This document shows positions 1-8,087 of a stretch of 64,000 bases of DNA, piece by piece. The translations under genes and the position numbers were made by a program. The notes under the pieces are model-generated. The model saw only the letters and a program-made list of their open reading frames with translations. It was not told the origin of the DNA and searched no databases. Origin of the DNA: Deltaproteobacteria bacterium (GTDB taxonomy: Bacteria > JAGRBM01 > JAHCIT01); the NCBI GenBank assembly GCA_026129095.1, contig JAHCIT010000001.1, positions 310,245 through 374,244 of the forward strand, written 5' to 3'. Position 1 is the first letter of the stretch; every line of letters starts with the position of its first letter.

Positions 1-286
1 CCTCTGTATAGGACGGCCGACGACCCGTACGGGCGTCTCCCAGCAACGTGAACTGGGAAATCAGCAGTATGGCACCGCCCGTCTCGCGAATACTCAAATT
101 CGGCTTATCCTGCAGATCATTCAGTATCCGCAGGTTCAGCAGCTTCTCGCTCATCCATAGGGCATCCGCTTCTTTATCCTTTGTCGAAATCCCGATCAGG
201 ACACACAGCCCAGGGCCAATCTCCCCTGCCATTTCGCCATCCACACAGACACATGCCCTGCTGACACGCTGCACAACTGCCCGCAT
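1..286 (-). CDS. dtd: D-aminoacyl-tRNA deacylase, partial (3' end beyond window)
   Basis: Reading the complementary strand from the ATG at 286 gives an open frame of 95 codons that leaves the left edge. It begins MRAVVQRVSRACV, the usual start of D-aminoacyl-tRNA (D-Tyr-tRNA) deacylase. It carries the family signature LISQFTLLGD at about residues 75-84, including Gln78 of the active site, followed by ARTGRRPSY. The enzyme hydrolyses D-amino acids wrongly attached to tRNA, acting in the cytoplasm as a proofreading step. Family members are about 145-150 residues, so roughly one third is missing, including the conserved NxGP C-terminal motif. It is divergent from the hybrid kinase gene on the right, with about 85 bases between the two starts. 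Identification is from recognised motifs. Confidence 0.9.
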   Translation of the reverse strand, partial: MRAVVQRVSRACVCVDGEMAGEIGPGLCVLIGISTKDKEADALWMSEKLLNLRILNDLQDKPNLSIRETGGAILLISQFTLLGDARTGRRPSYTE

Positions 287-370
287 GAATGCCGTTACTC
301 CCCATTGTCACCCAATAGCCCTGCTTCCGCGTTCGTGCCACACTGGAAACGTACAGACCGTATTACTGCA

Positions 371-2524
371 ATGCTATCAGGCAGCCCTTCCATCCGCTCG
401 ATAGAACCCGTTCAGGTCCGTGAACTGACCGGAGTCGGGATCTTCGGACCCCTCGCCCGGGTATTTTTCATAGCCGTTATCCTAGGTGGTTCCTGGCTGA
501 CTTGGCGGCAACCGGCCGCAGGGCTCGGCCTCGCCTATAGTCCCGTGCTTGCCGGTTATGTCATGGCGGGCATGGCCTCAATCTATTATTTCCTGTGCTT
601 CGCTGTCCGGACATTCCGGAAAGTCCCGCTATCCCCTCGAGTCGATAACTGGCTTGAATATGTCCAGGCAGCCATCGATTCCGTACTGGTTCTGGCAACC
701 GTATACATTTCCGGCTCACAGACCACGAGTTGGGTGGTCCTGATCCTGGTACTTGCCGTCTACTATATGACCACGGCCGGCCCCCGGTTTGGAACCGGAC
801 TGTCGGTATTTCTGGGATTCGCCTATGCGGTCATCGTTTTTCTCGAAAGCCGGCACCTTATTCCTTACGCCCCGATCCACTCACAGCCGGTTTTTCACGA
901 GTATGTAAGTCTCGCTGTGGTCAATTTCGGGGCGGTCGGCTCGGTGGCTGGCGCCCTGATCATTGGCAACTTCGTAGGATGGGTCACTTTCCGTGCCCTC
1001 CAGCGCACACTGGAAACCGAGGTTCAGGTTTCCCGAAAATACGATGAACTGATCCACGGCATCTCGGACATCATCTGGGAATGCGGCCGTGACCAGAACT
1101 ATACCTTTGTCAGCGAAAGCGCCCGTGCCCTGCTCGGTTATGGGCCAGATGAACTGACCGGACGGAATTTCAGGTCGATCTGCAGCGCCGACGATCTGAC
1201 ACGTGTTGACGCATGGCTCAACGGAGGCAACCCAGAGAAAGGCGGGGTGCTCGACTATAGCGTCGTCGCGCGCGACCTTACACTCCACTGGATTTCAACA
1301 ACAGTCACGCCCATTTTGGATAGCGATGGACGGTTCGTGGGGTTCCGTGGAACCGCCCGCGATGTAACCAATGCGCGTATCGCCGAGGAGCGCCTGAGCC
1401 GGGCCCAGCGTTATGAGGCGGTCGCGGCACTGGCGAGCGGTATCGCCCACGACTTCAACAACCTGTTCAATGCCATCAACGGATTTGCCCAGCTGGAGCG
1501 TTTGAATGCAGCGGACGGCACAGAGCCCGCCGAAAATCTGGACGCCATCATCAAGGCTGCACGCCGGGGAACAGCCCTCACCAGCAATCTGCTCAATCTG
1601 AGCCGTCCCCAGCTTTTTCAGAAAGGGATGGTTAACCCTGCCGAGCTTCTGGAACATACCCGGCAGATCGCCCGGGCCAGCATGGGCGGGCGGATACTCA
1701 TAGACATCGATATCCGCACCCGCCGCCAGATTCTCGGAGATGAAAACCTGCTTTCCACCGTGATTCTGAACCTGTGCCTGAATGCGCGGGATGCCATTGG
1801 CTCCAGGGATGGGCGGATCCTGATGAGCGTCGACGAATCCAGGGATGGACGGCAGGTGATTATTGCGGTTGAGGATAACGGCACCGGTATCCCCCCTGAG
1901 CTGCATGAAAAGATTTTCCTCCCCTTTTACACCACCAAACCGCGCGGTTCCGGAACCGGACTGGGACTGGCCATGGCCCGCAAGATCGTCACCGAGCATG
2001 GAGGCTCACTGGAACCCGGGAGTTCCACACTCGGAGGCGCCGCATTTGTTCTGACCCTGCCTGCCGCCGACGGAATGCCTCATCCCAAACAAACGCCAGG
2101 AACCGCATCCGCATCAGCTGCGCCTGTCCGGCGGCTACGGGTAATGGTCGTTGATGACGAAGAGTCGAATCTTGTGCTGGTCGCCAAACTGCTTGAGCGC
2201 CGGGGCCATACCGTCATGCCGTTTTCCAGCGGCGTTGATGCCCTCCGCTGGATGGAACGTCTGGACAAGCCGGTAGATGTCGCAGTTCTCGACATGGTGA
2301 TGCCGGAGAAATCGGGCATCGAAACCTTCCACGAACTGCGTGCCATGCAGCCCGGATTACCGGTACTGTTCATTTCAGGCTATGCTGAGGCAGAACACCT
2401 GCGTTCGGTGCTGGCGGCATCCAAAACATGGTTTCTGCCGAAACCACTGGATCTCGACCGTTTTGCCGATACCTTGGAGAAAAGCGTTCATATCCCGGTT
2501 GCCTTGTCGGCTTCCGCCGGCTGA
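371..2524 (+). CDS. Membrane hybrid sensor histidine kinase (PAS-HisKA-HATPase-REC)
   Basis: Predicted 717-residue inner-membrane hybrid kinase. The first ~200 residues hold several hydrophobic helices with no large periplasmic domain, then a PAS domain (about 230-340). A HisKA domain has the phospho-acceptor in GIAHDFNN (His360). The HATPase domain shows an N box (LNLCLNARDA), a G1 box (EDNGTGIPPE) and a G2 box (GSGTGLGLA). A C-terminal receiver has its phospho-aspartate in AVLDMVMPEK (Asp641). The HDFNN form of the H box is typical of kinases that end in their own receiver. Phosphate would pass from His360 to Asp641 and then to an unknown partner; the signal is unknown. An in-frame TTG at 305 would add 22 residues; neither start has a good ribosome-binding site. 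The last 37 bases overlap the end of the convergent diguanylate cyclase gene. Confidence 0.9.
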   Translation: MLSGSPSIRSIEPVQVRELTGVGIFGPLARVFFIAVILGGSWLTWRQPAAGLGLAYSPVLAGYVMAGMASIYYFLCFAVRTFRKVPLSPRVDNWLEYVQAAIDSVLVLATVYISGSQTTSWVVLILVLAVYYMTTAGPRFGTGLSVFLGFAYAVIVFLESRHLIPYAPIHSQPVFHEYVSLAVVNFGAVGSVAGALIIGNFVGWVTFRALQRTLETEVQVSRKYDELIHGISDIIWECGRDQNYTFVSESARALLGYGPDELTGRNFRSICSADDLTRVDAWLNGGNPEKGGVLDYSVVARDLTLHWISTTVTPILDSDGRFVGFRGTARDVTNARIAEERLSRAQRYEAVAALASGIAHDFNNLFNAINGFAQLERLNAADGTEPAENLDAIIKAARRGTALTSNLLNLSRPQLFQKGMVNPAELLEHTRQIARASMGGRILIDIDIRTRRQILGDENLLSTVILNLCLNARDAIGSRDGRILMSVDESRDGRQVIIAVEDNGTGIPPELHEKIFLPFYTTKPRGSGTGLGLAMARKIVTEHGGSLEPGSSTLGGAAFVLTLPAADGMPHPKQTPGTASASAAPVRRLRVMVVDDEESNLVLVAKLLERRGHTVMPFSSGVDALRWMERLDKPVDVAVLDMVMPEKSGIETFHELRAMQPGLPVLFISGYAEAEHLRSVLAASKTWFLPKPLDLDRFADTLEKSVHIPVALSASAG

Positions 2525-3753
2525 TGCCGCCGCTCTTCCTCTATTACGAGCTGATCCCGTCCCGAACGCTTCGCCCGGTACAAACACTGGTCGGCTCGCT
2601 CCAGGCAATAGTCCAGATCAGCCGGGTTCGCGGCAGCCCAGACAGAAAAGGCTCCCAGACTGAGCGTCACGCTGAACGTCCCCGCTCCATCCACAAACCG
2701 GGTATCACGCACTTGATCAAGAATACGGAGGAGGATGGTCCGGGCACCGTCTCCGCCAGTATCGGTCAGCAGCAGCACGAATTCGTCCCCGCCGAACCTG
2801 AACGCGAAATCCATGCCCCGGCGCAAGGACCGGTCGAAAACACCGCCGACGGTTTTCAGCACCAGATCACCGGCGGCGTGCCCCCTGGAATCGTTCACCC
2901 GCTTGAAAAAATCGATATCCACGAGGGCGAACGTTACGGCCGTGCCGGTGCGGGCGGCGCGCTCCAGCTCCCTCATCGCACTCAGCTCAAAAACCCGGCG
3001 GTTATACAGGCCAGTAAGCGAATCCCGGCTGGCAGCTACTTCCAGTTCGTCCCGTTTTCGTGCCAGTTCTTCCAGCACTGCCAGGCCCACGGAATACACC
3101 ACAAAAATGCAGCACACATAAGAGGCAATGACGGGAAGCGCATGCCATCGCGACGTCTGCAAATTGACAAACTCAAGGGACCATTCGACATGGGGAATTA
3201 TTTCAAAGGTTTCCAGCAGGATGATACCTGTCAGCAGAACCGCATCAGCGATTGCCAGCAGGCGGATCCGGTAACGATCGAGCAGCAGAATGCCCATGAG
3301 GATCGGGACCAGCACAAACATGGAAACAAATGCCGTCCATGTTCCGGCTGACCAGACCAGCAGACACAGGAACAGGGAATCCCGAAGCAAAACCGAAAAA
3401 ACTGTCCGATGAAATTTTTCTTCCAGTGGACGGCCACGGGCATACCGGCCACACCAGATATAAAGCCGGCTCTGGATCGGCACGTAAACAAGGGTTACCA
3501 AGACAAGAAGCCAACCAGCCCCGGAGGGGGTTTTTTCGAGAAATACCGGTGCCCCTAGAAGCAGGATGATGGTGAAAGTCAGACCCGCAATCACCAGATA
3601 GGCACGGAATGTCCGAACCACAAACTCCGGGCGCATCGCAGTGGCGTGAGCCCCGGCGGGCGAATCAGGGAAACTCATCGATCTTGTAACAAGGTTAGCC
3701 TTTAATGATACCACAGGGCCAGTCACGGCCTGATTCACTGACTTTGACGTCAT
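2488..3753 (-). CDS. Membrane-bound diguanylate cyclase (GGDEF)
   Basis: A 421-residue protein with about six hydrophobic helices in the first ~220 residues and a C-terminal GGDEF domain. The catalytic motif is an intact GGDEF (residues 321-325). An RxxD inhibitory site (RGMD, about 312-315) lies exactly five residues before it, so this should be an active cyclase that makes cyclic di-GMP from two GTP and is product-inhibited. The domain also shows LTGLYNRR near its start and YRAKRSGRD near its end. The start at 3753 is favoured because GAGG lies just upstream of the ATG; an internal Met at 3678 is the alternative. It converges with the hybrid kinase and is divergent from the chemosensory operon. 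A link to either is only suggested by position. Confidence 0.9.
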   Translation of the reverse strand: MTSKSVNQAVTGPVVSLKANLVTRSMSFPDSPAGAHATAMRPEFVVRTFRAYLVIAGLTFTIILLLGAPVFLEKTPSGAGWLLVLVTLVYVPIQSRLYIWCGRYARGRPLEEKFHRTVFSVLLRDSLFLCLLVWSAGTWTAFVSMFVLVPILMGILLLDRYRIRLLAIADAVLLTGIILLETFEIIPHVEWSLEFVNLQTSRWHALPVIASYVCCIFVVYSVGLAVLEELARKRDELEVAASRDSLTGLYNRRVFELSAMRELERAARTGTAVTFALVDIDFFKRVNDSRGHAAGDLVLKTVGGVFDRSLRRGMDFAFRFGGDEFVLLLTDTGGDGARTILLRILDQVRDTRFVDGAGTFSVTLSLGAFSVWAAANPADLDYCLERADQCLYRAKRSGRDQLVIEEERRHQPAEADKATGI

Positions 3754-3851
3754 TCTACCTCAGCCCGTATGACCGCCTGAAATGCTTGAGATTTTCGGCC
3801 AAACCGTGCAAAATACTTCCCGGTCCCACGGGAAAAGAGCATTCCGCCGAC

Positions 3852-5186
3852 ATGAACCGCAAACGGATCCCATTGGGTACGAGACTGCTTCTCGCCTCGG
3901 CAGGCGGAGCATTTCTCGCATCCTTCATTGTCGTGGGCTATGTCCAGCTATTCCCCGGACTTCCCTTCGCCACAATCGTCCTCGTCGCTGTAGCCGCCGC
4001 CGGCGTGCCGACCCTGTTCGTCCAATGGCGGGTAGTCCGCCCCCTGAGCGACGACATGGAAGGGCTGATTGACGCATCCAAGCGGGTTACCGCCGGCAAA
4101 CTCGACCAGCCGGTCGCCCTAGCCCCCGGTCGCCCGGACGACGAAATAACAGAAGTCGCTGAAGCGATTGACCGGCTGCGGGAGAATATCAAGGCACTGG
4201 TAAACCAGATTCAGGGGACTGCCCGGAGTCTTTCCACCTCGACACACAATCTGTCTGCGACGGCGGAACAGATGAGTTCGTCCACGGCCGAGATCGCATC
4301 GACCATGGCCGATATTTCCAGGGGCACTGAATCGCAGTCAGCACTGGTCGAGACCACCACAAAAAGCATGCGGGAGATGGTCGAAGCACTCAAGATGACC
4401 GACCGCAGCGCCCGCGATGGCGAGGCATCGGCAACGCTGGCGGCCAAGACCGCACGGGAATCGTCCGAACTTGCCCGGCAGGCGGTTGACAAGATGGCCG
4501 ATGTTTTCGCCCGGGTGGAAGCATCGGCCAAACTCGTTGTCGAATTCTCCAACAAGACCAAGCAGGTGAACAAGATCGTCGATGTGATCAGCGGTATCGC
4601 ACAGAAAACGACACTGCTGTCACTCAATGCAACCATCGAGGCGGCCCGTGCCGGTGAATATGGCCGCGGGTTCGCTGTTGTGGCGGATGAAATCCGGAAA
4701 CTGGCGGAGTCCACGACCACATCTGCCGAGGCCATTTCCGATCTGATCGAAGGCATCGATGCCGAGAGCCGGCGCGTGTTCGAATCGATGCAAACCTCGA
4801 TTACCATGATCGAGAAAGGCCGCGTGGACATCACCACGGTTGGCAACTCGCTGGAAGCAATTGTTGCCTCGGTGGCCGAATCCGAGAGTCTTGCCAAGCA
4901 GATTTCCGACTTTGCTACCGGCCAGACGGATCAGTCACAGCGAATGCTCAAGGCCATCGAGGATATCCAGAAGGTTGCCGAAAACGTCGCAGCAGCCACG
5001 ATGGAAATATCGGCATCCACACAGGAGCAAACGTCGTCAATGCAGCAGATGGCCAAATCGGCGCAGGATCTGTCCAGAATGGCCGAAACGCTGAAAATGC
5101 TGGCAAACCGGTTTCAGGTAAGCAGCGAGCCGGCGCTGCCCGGCACGGGACTTAGCCCGACGGATGATGAGGTATTGATCGGTTAA
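3852..5186 (+). CDS. Methyl-accepting chemotaxis protein lacking a periplasmic sensor domain
   Basis: A 444-residue transducer. Two hydrophobic helices (about residues 10-30 and 35-56) are separated by only a few residues, so there is essentially no periplasmic ligand-binding domain. A HAMP-like segment follows ([12 protein letters not shown] onward), then a long alpha-helical signalling domain whose conserved hairpin tip lies at about 247-285 ([20 protein letters not shown]). No CheR-binding pentapeptide is visible at the C-terminus. The Met at 3852 is preferred over an in-frame start at 3705 because the upstream codons read as non-coding and hydrophobicity begins right after MNRKRIPLG. It is first in an operon with cheW, cheY and cheA, so it probably signals to that CheA. 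The stimulus may be in the membrane or cytoplasm, or come from another protein. Confidence 0.88.
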   Translation: MNRKRIPLGTRLLLASAGGAFLASFIVVGYVQLFPGLPFATIVLVAVAAAGVPTLFVQWRVVRPLSDDMEGLIDASKRVTAGKLDQPVALAPGRPDDEITEVAEAIDRLRENIKALVNQIQGTARSLSTSTHNLSATAEQMSSSTAEIASTMADISRGTESQSALVETTTKSMREMVEALKMTDRSARDGEASATLAAKTARESSELARQAVDKMADVFARVEASAKLVVEFSNKTKQVNKIVDVISGIAQKTTLLSLNATIEAARAGEYGRGFAVVADEIRKLAESTTTSAEAISDLIEGIDAESRRVFESMQTSITMIEKGRVDITTVGNSLEAIVASVAESESLAKQISDFATGQTDQSQRMLKAIEDIQKVAENVAAATMEISASTQEQTSSMQQMAKSAQDLSRMAETLKMLANRFQVSSEPALPGTGLSPTDDEVLIG

Positions 5187-5191
5187 CAGGC

Positions 5192-5647
5192 ATGGGCACG
5201 GCACCGTCCCAGTATGTGATTTTCCGTTGTGGGGCGGAACGGTACGCCATAGAACTGGCGCGCGTCCTGCAAGTGGTCGAAGAAAGAGAACACGAACTGG
5301 AGCCGGTACCGAGCGCGCCGGGGCCCTGCCTGGGCGTGTTTTCATACTATGGACGTCTGATTGCCGTCTTTGATAGCCTTCCTCTTTTGGGGGGCAGCCA
5401 GTCAGGAACGCCGGACCTGGAGGGCGAGAGCAAGGGGTTTCCGGTGTGGCTTGTCATGCGATCCGAAGAATATTCGGTCGCACTCCGGGTCGATGGGGTT
5501 GAATCCATTGTCGAAATTGGTGACGGATGGAATCGCCCTGAGGAGGCCCAGGACGGCCTTGTCGATGCCCTGTGGCAGGATCGGGGGACGGTAGTGAACC
5601 GGATCGATCCACAGGGCCTGTTGCACAGGATGGACTGCCTGTTTTAG
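5192..5647 (+). CDS. cheW: CheW-like chemotaxis coupling protein
   Basis: A 151-residue single CheW domain. It opens with QYVIFRCGAERYAIEL, the usual first strands of CheW, and later shows GVFSYYGRLIAVFDS, the pattern for the second subdomain. CheW bridges methyl-accepting proteins to the CheA kinase in the signalling array. The gene begins 5 bases after the transducer stop codon and precedes cheY and cheA, so it is almost certainly co-transcribed. The final codons lie inside one arm of a perfect 13-bp stem-loop described separately. The domain is rather divergent at its C-terminal half, but no alternative family fits better. Confidence 0.85.
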   Translation: MGTAPSQYVIFRCGAERYAIELARVLQVVEEREHELEPVPSAPGPCLGVFSYYGRLIAVFDSLPLLGGSQSGTPDLEGESKGFPVWLVMRSEEYSVALRVDGVESIVEIGDGWNRPEEAQDGLVDALWQDRGTVVNRIDPQGLLHRMDCLF

Positions 5648-5664
5648 CTTGAAACAGGCAGTCC
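5632..5664 (+). other. Perfect 13-bp stem-loop at the end of cheW
   Basis: The arms GGACTGCCTGTTT (5632-5644) and AAACAGGCAGTCC (5652-5664) are exact inverse complements around a 7-base loop. The cheW stop codon TAG (5645-5647) is the first three bases of the loop. No run of T follows, so it is not a standard intrinsic terminator. It lies inside the operon between cheW and cheY. It could be an RNA processing or stability element that sets the ratio of upstream to downstream products, a partial terminator, or a protein-binding site. The structure is seen in the sequence; the role is inference. Confidence 0.65.
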
Positions 5665-5696
5665 TATACTGGAAGGCATCAAGTTAGGGGTCAGGT

Positions 5697-6062
5697 ATGG
5701 CGATACGGATACTGATCGCGGATGACGCGGTATTCATGCGGAATATGATCCGCGATATTTTCTCCAGCGACGAGTTCGAAGTCGTAGGCGAGGCTGCCAA
5801 CGGTGTCGAGGCCGTGCAGCGGTACAATGAGCTCAAGCCGGAAATCGTCACGATGGATATTGTGATGCCAATGAAAAGCGGTATTGAGGCCGTCAAGGAA
5901 ATCTGCCAGATCGACAGCGCGGCAAAAATCATCATGTGCTCTGCGCTGGGTCAGGAATCGCTCGTAATGGAAGCCATTGAGGCCGGTGCCAGCGATTTCA
6001 TAGTCAAGCCGTTTACACCGGAAAAAGTCGTCGAGGTGGTCCGTAAGGTCGCTGCGCTCTAG
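5697..6062 (+). CDS. cheY: Chemotaxis response regulator CheY
   Basis: A 121-residue stand-alone receiver domain. All catalytic positions are present: the acidic pair Asp9/Asp10 (LIADDA), the phospho-acceptor Asp54 (VTMDIVMP), the Ser82 switch residue (IIMCSALG) and Lys104 (FIVKPF). The sequence is close to the CheY type that diffuses from CheA to an output such as the flagellar motor. Its place between cheW and cheA suggests that it is phosphorylated by the CheA encoded next. No output gene is nearby, so its target could equally be non-motility. Translation starts at an ATG preceded by AGGGGTC at a suitable distance. Confidence 0.93.
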   Translation: MAIRILIADDAVFMRNMIRDIFSSDEFEVVGEAANGVEAVQRYNELKPEIVTMDIVMPMKSGIEAVKEICQIDSAAKIIMCSALGQESLVMEAIEAGASDFIVKPFTPEKVVEVVRKVAAL

Positions 6063-6140
6063 GGCGCCAGACGATCTGCCCCAACTCCCGGGGTGCCGGA
6101 TCCTTATTCGGCCTGGACTGAAAGTAGAGGACCGGTCGCC

Positions 6141-8087
6141 ATGGACATGGGCAAATACCGCGCCCTGTTCGTGAACGAGGCGACTGACCAGCTTTCACAG
6201 ATGTCCACCCTGGCAGTGGATCTGGAAAAAGAGGACGTTTCCGAAACCGTCCAGTCACTTTTCCGTTTGTCTCATTCGATCAAAGGCATGGCGGCCTCCA
6301 TGGACTTTGGCGAAGTCGCATCGCTTGCCCATGCCATTGAAGACCTTTTCAGCCGCTATGACCGGGACAAGATGCGTCCTGAACCGGAATCAGTAGATCT
6401 GGTCCTGGAGACCATCGACCAGCTCCGATCCATGATCTCTGCCCGGGAGTCAGACAACCCGCTGCCGCCGGCCGACGCCCTGGTTGGCCGGATTCGTGAA
6501 CGGGCGGGATCAGTCCGCGGTGGTCCGTTGCCGGTCGCCCATGCCGCGTCAGCGGGCGTTGTCGCCGCACCCGAACCCCGGCAGGCGGAAGGACTGTCAT
6601 ACCGGGTCCGCGTAAGGATTGATGACAAGTGCCAGACACTCGGAGTCCGGGGATTCCTTGTCTGCAAAAAACTCCAGGAATCGGGCCCCGTCGCATCGCT
6701 CAACCACACCATGGATGAGATCAGGGCCGGAAAATTCGACAATCTCATAGAAGCGGTTCTCACCGTCAGTGATCCTGAGAAACTCGAAAAACAGCTGCGG
6801 GCGATCACCGATGTTGTACAGGTCGAGGTACAGGCACTGAAACCCGCCGAACCGGCCGTCAATATGGTGGAAGCCCGGTCTGTATCGCACAAGCGGGCAT
6901 TGGGAACCACTGTCCGCGTCAAGATTGAAACTCTCGACCAGCTCGTCAACATGGTTGGCGAGTTCATCCTGGCCCGCGCCCGAATCGAAAAGGCCACCTC
7001 ACATCTGGATGATCCGGCCCTTCGGTCAGCCGTCGATCGCCTGAATGCACTGGTACGCGACCTCTCGGATCAGGTCATGCGGGTCCGGCTGATGCCTCTT
7101 GATTCGGTAGCCGATCTCTTCCCTCGCGCGGTCCGTGAAGCAGCCCGTAAAAGCGGCCGGGATGTCGATTTCGAAATCGCAGGACGAGATCTGGAAACCG
7201 ACCGGGCCGTACTGGAAGCCGTCGTGGATCCCATAATCCATATTCTCAGGAACTGTGTCGACCACGGCATTGAATTGCCGGCGGACCGCGTTAAAGGCGG
7301 AAAACCCCAGCGCGGCCACATCCGGATGCTGGCCTACCGGGACCGGGACACGGCTATCATCCAGATTAGTGATGACGGGAAGGGCATTGACGAAAAGCGG
7401 GTCATTGCCAAGGCGGTCAAAGCCGGACAGCTGGCTGCAGACCGGGTCCCTCACCTCACCCGTGCCGAAGCGCTGATGCTGATATGCCTTCCGGGTGTTT
7501 CCACCGCATCCACGCTTACCGAAACCTCCGGACGGGGTGTGGGAATGTCCGCCGTCAAGACTGCTGTCGAGCAGATCGGCGGCACACTGGTGATTGATTC
7601 CGAACAGGGCCGAGGAACCACTTTTACACTCCAGCTGCCACGCTCCATAGCCATCACCAACGTGCTTCTGATACAGGCTGCAGGCCGGACATTCAGCATC
7701 CCGGTGAGCCGTGTTCACTCAACCATTGTACTGGAACCAAGGGAAGTGTTCACAAACCGCGGCAAGCAATTCTGTCAGTTCCGCGACGAAACCATCCCGC
7801 TCTTTTCACTGGAAAACCTGCTCAATCTCCAGACAGTCGTCGGATTGGAGCGGGCATCCGGTATCGGACGGCATGCTGTCATTATTCAGCCTGAAGGCCG
7901 GCATTCCGTGGCCATCGCTGTAGACCGTTTCCTTGGCCAGCAGGAGGTATTTGTCCGGCCGATCGGGAAGCCGCTTGAGCGGATTCCGGCTCTGGCAGGT
8001 GTCACCATACTGGGAGACGGGCGGCCAGTATTTGTGCTCGATCCTGCCCGGCTCGTGGAAACTACCGTGCGCGGAGCGGCTGCGTGA
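6141..8087 (+). CDS. cheA: Chemotaxis histidine kinase CheA
   Basis: A 648-residue CheA. The Hpt (P1) domain has the phospho-acceptor His45 in RLSHSIKGMAAS. A P2-like segment follows at about 150-240, then the P3 dimerisation helices, and a HATPase domain with HILRNCVDHGIE (N box), SDDGKGID (G1) and SGRGVGMSAV (G2). A C-terminal CheW-like P5 domain completes it. CheA autophosphorylates when coupled to transducers by CheW and passes phosphate to CheY. The start at 6141 is chosen over an in-frame Met at 6093 because AGAGGAC lies about 10 bases upstream and MDMGKYRALF matches the usual first helix. The stop codon overlaps the next gene's GTG by 4 bases. CheB, the methylesterase that CheA normally also phosphorylates, is not encoded in this window. 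Confidence 0.93.
   Translation: MDMGKYRALFVNEATDQLSQMSTLAVDLEKEDVSETVQSLFRLSHSIKGMAASMDFGEVASLAHAIEDLFSRYDRDKMRPEPESVDLVLETIDQLRSMISARESDNPLPPADALVGRIRERAGSVRGGPLPVAHAASAGVVAAPEPRQAEGLSYRVRVRIDDKCQTLGVRGFLVCKKLQESGPVASLNHTMDEIRAGKFDNLIEAVLTVSDPEKLEKQLRAITDVVQVEVQALKPAEPAVNMVEARSVSHKRALGTTVRVKIETLDQLVNMVGEFILARARIEKATSHLDDPALRSAVDRLNALVRDLSDQVMRVRLMPLDSVADLFPRAVREAARKSGRDVDFEIAGRDLETDRAVLEAVVDPIIHILRNCVDHGIELPADRVKGGKPQRGHIRMLAYRDRDTAIIQISDDGKGIDEKRVIAKAVKAGQLAADRVPHLTRAEALMLICLPGVSTASTLTETSGRGVGMSAVKTAVEQIGGTLVIDSEQGRGTTFTLQLPRSIAITNVLLIQAAGRTFSIPVSRVHSTIVLEPREVFTNRGKQFCQFRDETIPLFSLENLLNLQTVVGLERASGIGRHAVIIQPEGRHSVAIAVDRFLGQQEVFVRPIGKPLERIPALAGVTILGDGRPVFVLDPARLVETTVRGAAA

Noticed and set aside
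2428-3351. Long rightward frame opposite the GGDEF gene
   Set aside because: It is the antisense shadow of a clear diguanylate cyclase with GGDEF and RxxD motifs.
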